A stretch of 12,283 nucleotides of DNA from CBDVBD01 sp965372135 (GTDB taxonomy: Bacteria > Electryoneota > RPQS01 > CBDVBD01). Below the pieces are notes generated by a model. That model had not been told where the DNA came from. It made no database searches and saw only the letters and a list, made by a program, of their open reading frames with translations. How positions within the stretch are numbered: position 1 is the first letter of the stretch; each line of letters opens with the position of its first letter. The position numbers and the translations under genes were made by a program. Below are positions 11,680 through 12,283 of the stretch, piece after piece. The stretch lies in the NCBI GenBank assembly GCA_965372135.1, contig CBDVBD010000096.1, forward strand, positions 1-12,283, given 5' to 3'.

Positions 11680-12283
11680 GTGATTACCGTCAAAAGCCCA
11701 GCGGAGATTGACAAGCTTCGGGAAAGCGGTCGGATAGTGGGCGACACCTTTCGCCGCATCGCACCGATGATGGTTCTCGGGGTGACCACGGAAGAGATCG
11801 ATCGCGAAATTGCCAAGTTTATTGAATCCCAGGGTGCGCGACCCGCATTCAAAGGGATTCAAAATTCCGCCGGAGTGCCGTTTCCGGGGAATAGCTGCAT
11901 TTCCATTGATGAAGAAGTAGTACACGGGATCCCCGACGGCAGGAAATTGAAAGCCGGACAGATTGTGGGGGTGGACATCGGCACGGAAAAAGAGGGTTAT
12001 TACGGGGATGCGGCGTGGACGTTCATTATAGGGGACATTGATCCGGAAAAGGAGCGATTGGTCCGGGTGACCAAGGAGGCATTGGAGCTGGCGGTTGAAG
12101 CGGCTCGGTCAGGGAATCGATTAGGGGCGATATCCAACGCCGTCCAGTCTCATGTGGAGGACGCGGGATTTTCGGTGGTTCGGGATTTGGTAGGGCACGG
12201 GATCGGAAAAGAGCTGCACGAACCGCCCCAGATTCCCAATTTCGGACATGTAGATTATGGACCGGTGCTTAGACCGGGAATGG
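11680..12283 (+). CDS. map: Methionine aminopeptidase type I (partial, cut by window end)
   Basis: Map removes the initiator methionine from new proteins on the ribosome. The 201 visible codons run off the window. The likely start is GTG at 11680, giving I-T-V-K-S-P-A-E-I-D-K-L-R-E-S-G, a normal start for a type I enzyme without an N-terminal zinc extension. Its ribosome binding site is weak (AGGG about 13 bases upstream). Active-site residues visible are His82 (V-V-H-G-I-P), metal ligands Asp99 (G-V-D-I-G) and Asp110 (G-D-A-A-W-T), and metal ligand His173 (G-H-G-I-G). The two glutamate ligands lie beyond the edge. Around residues 60-70 (G-I-Q-N-S-A-G-V-P-F-P) the loop before the F-P motif seems about five residues longer than in E. 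coli. It lies 24 bases after adk. Confidence 0.95.
   Translation, partial: MITVKSPAEIDKLRESGRIVGDTFRRIAPMMVLGVTTEEIDREIAKFIESQGARPAFKGIQNSAGVPFPGNSCISIDEEVVHGIPDGRKLKAGQIVGVDIGTEKEGYYGDAAWTFIIGDIDPEKERLVRVTKEALELAVEAARSGNRLGAISNAVQSHVEDAGFSVVRDLVGHGIGKELHEPPQIPNFGHVDYGPVLRPGM

Noticed and set aside
1..12283. A new defence, mobile or biosynthetic system
   Set aside because: Every substantial + strand ORF is a known ribosomal, secretion or housekeeping protein in its normal order. I saw no transposase, integrase, CRISPR repeats, tRNA or unknown gene.

Overview
The window is one long, tightly packed bacterial ribosomal-protein operon, read entirely on the + strand. It starts in the last codons of tuf (EF-Tu). 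It then runs rpsJ-rplC-rplD-rplW-rplB-rpsS-rplV-rpsC-rplP-rpmC-rpsQ (the S10 segment), rplN-rplX-rplE-rpsZ(S14 type Z)-rpsH-rplF-rplR-rpsE-rpmD-rplO-secY (the spc segment), then adk and the start of map, which is cut by the window edge. All 25 genes are recognisable housekeeping genes, and none shows a frameshift or internal stop.

The organism is a bacterium with mid-range GC. Most genes have a clear GGAG/GAGG-type ribosome binding site, and TTG and GTG starts are common (rpsJ, rpsC and rpsE use TTG; rplW, rplF and probably map use GTG). S14 is the short four-cysteine zinc form. The order is the usual one for many phyla and does not fix the lineage. The clear Shine-Dalgarno sites argue against typical Bacteroidetes. 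An A/C-rich motif in the rpsQ-rplN spacer resembles, from memory, intergenic repeats in uncultivated lineages, so a candidate phylum is possible but not shown.

Layout: 1-56 tuf end; 92-5250 S10 segment; 5251-5440 a 190-base non-coding spacer exactly at the classical S10/spc boundary, with an AT-rich, G-poor block and a hairpin; 5441-8397 first part of the spc segment; 8398-8512 a 115-base spacer with two consecutive hairpins before rpsE; 8513-11008 rpsE, rpmD, rplO, secY; 11008-12283 adk and map. Elsewhere genes overlap by 1-44 bases or lie about 10-75 bases apart, which suggests co-transcription and translational coupling.

The products build both ribosomal subunits, the SecYEG channel pore that receives nascent chains, adenylate kinase, and the methionine aminopeptidase that trims new proteins. 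I found no new multi-gene system. The points worth a second look are the two structured or atypical spacers, the 44-base rplD/rplW overlap, a His-to-Met change in the most conserved loop of L2, and a few smaller residue and start-codon features.
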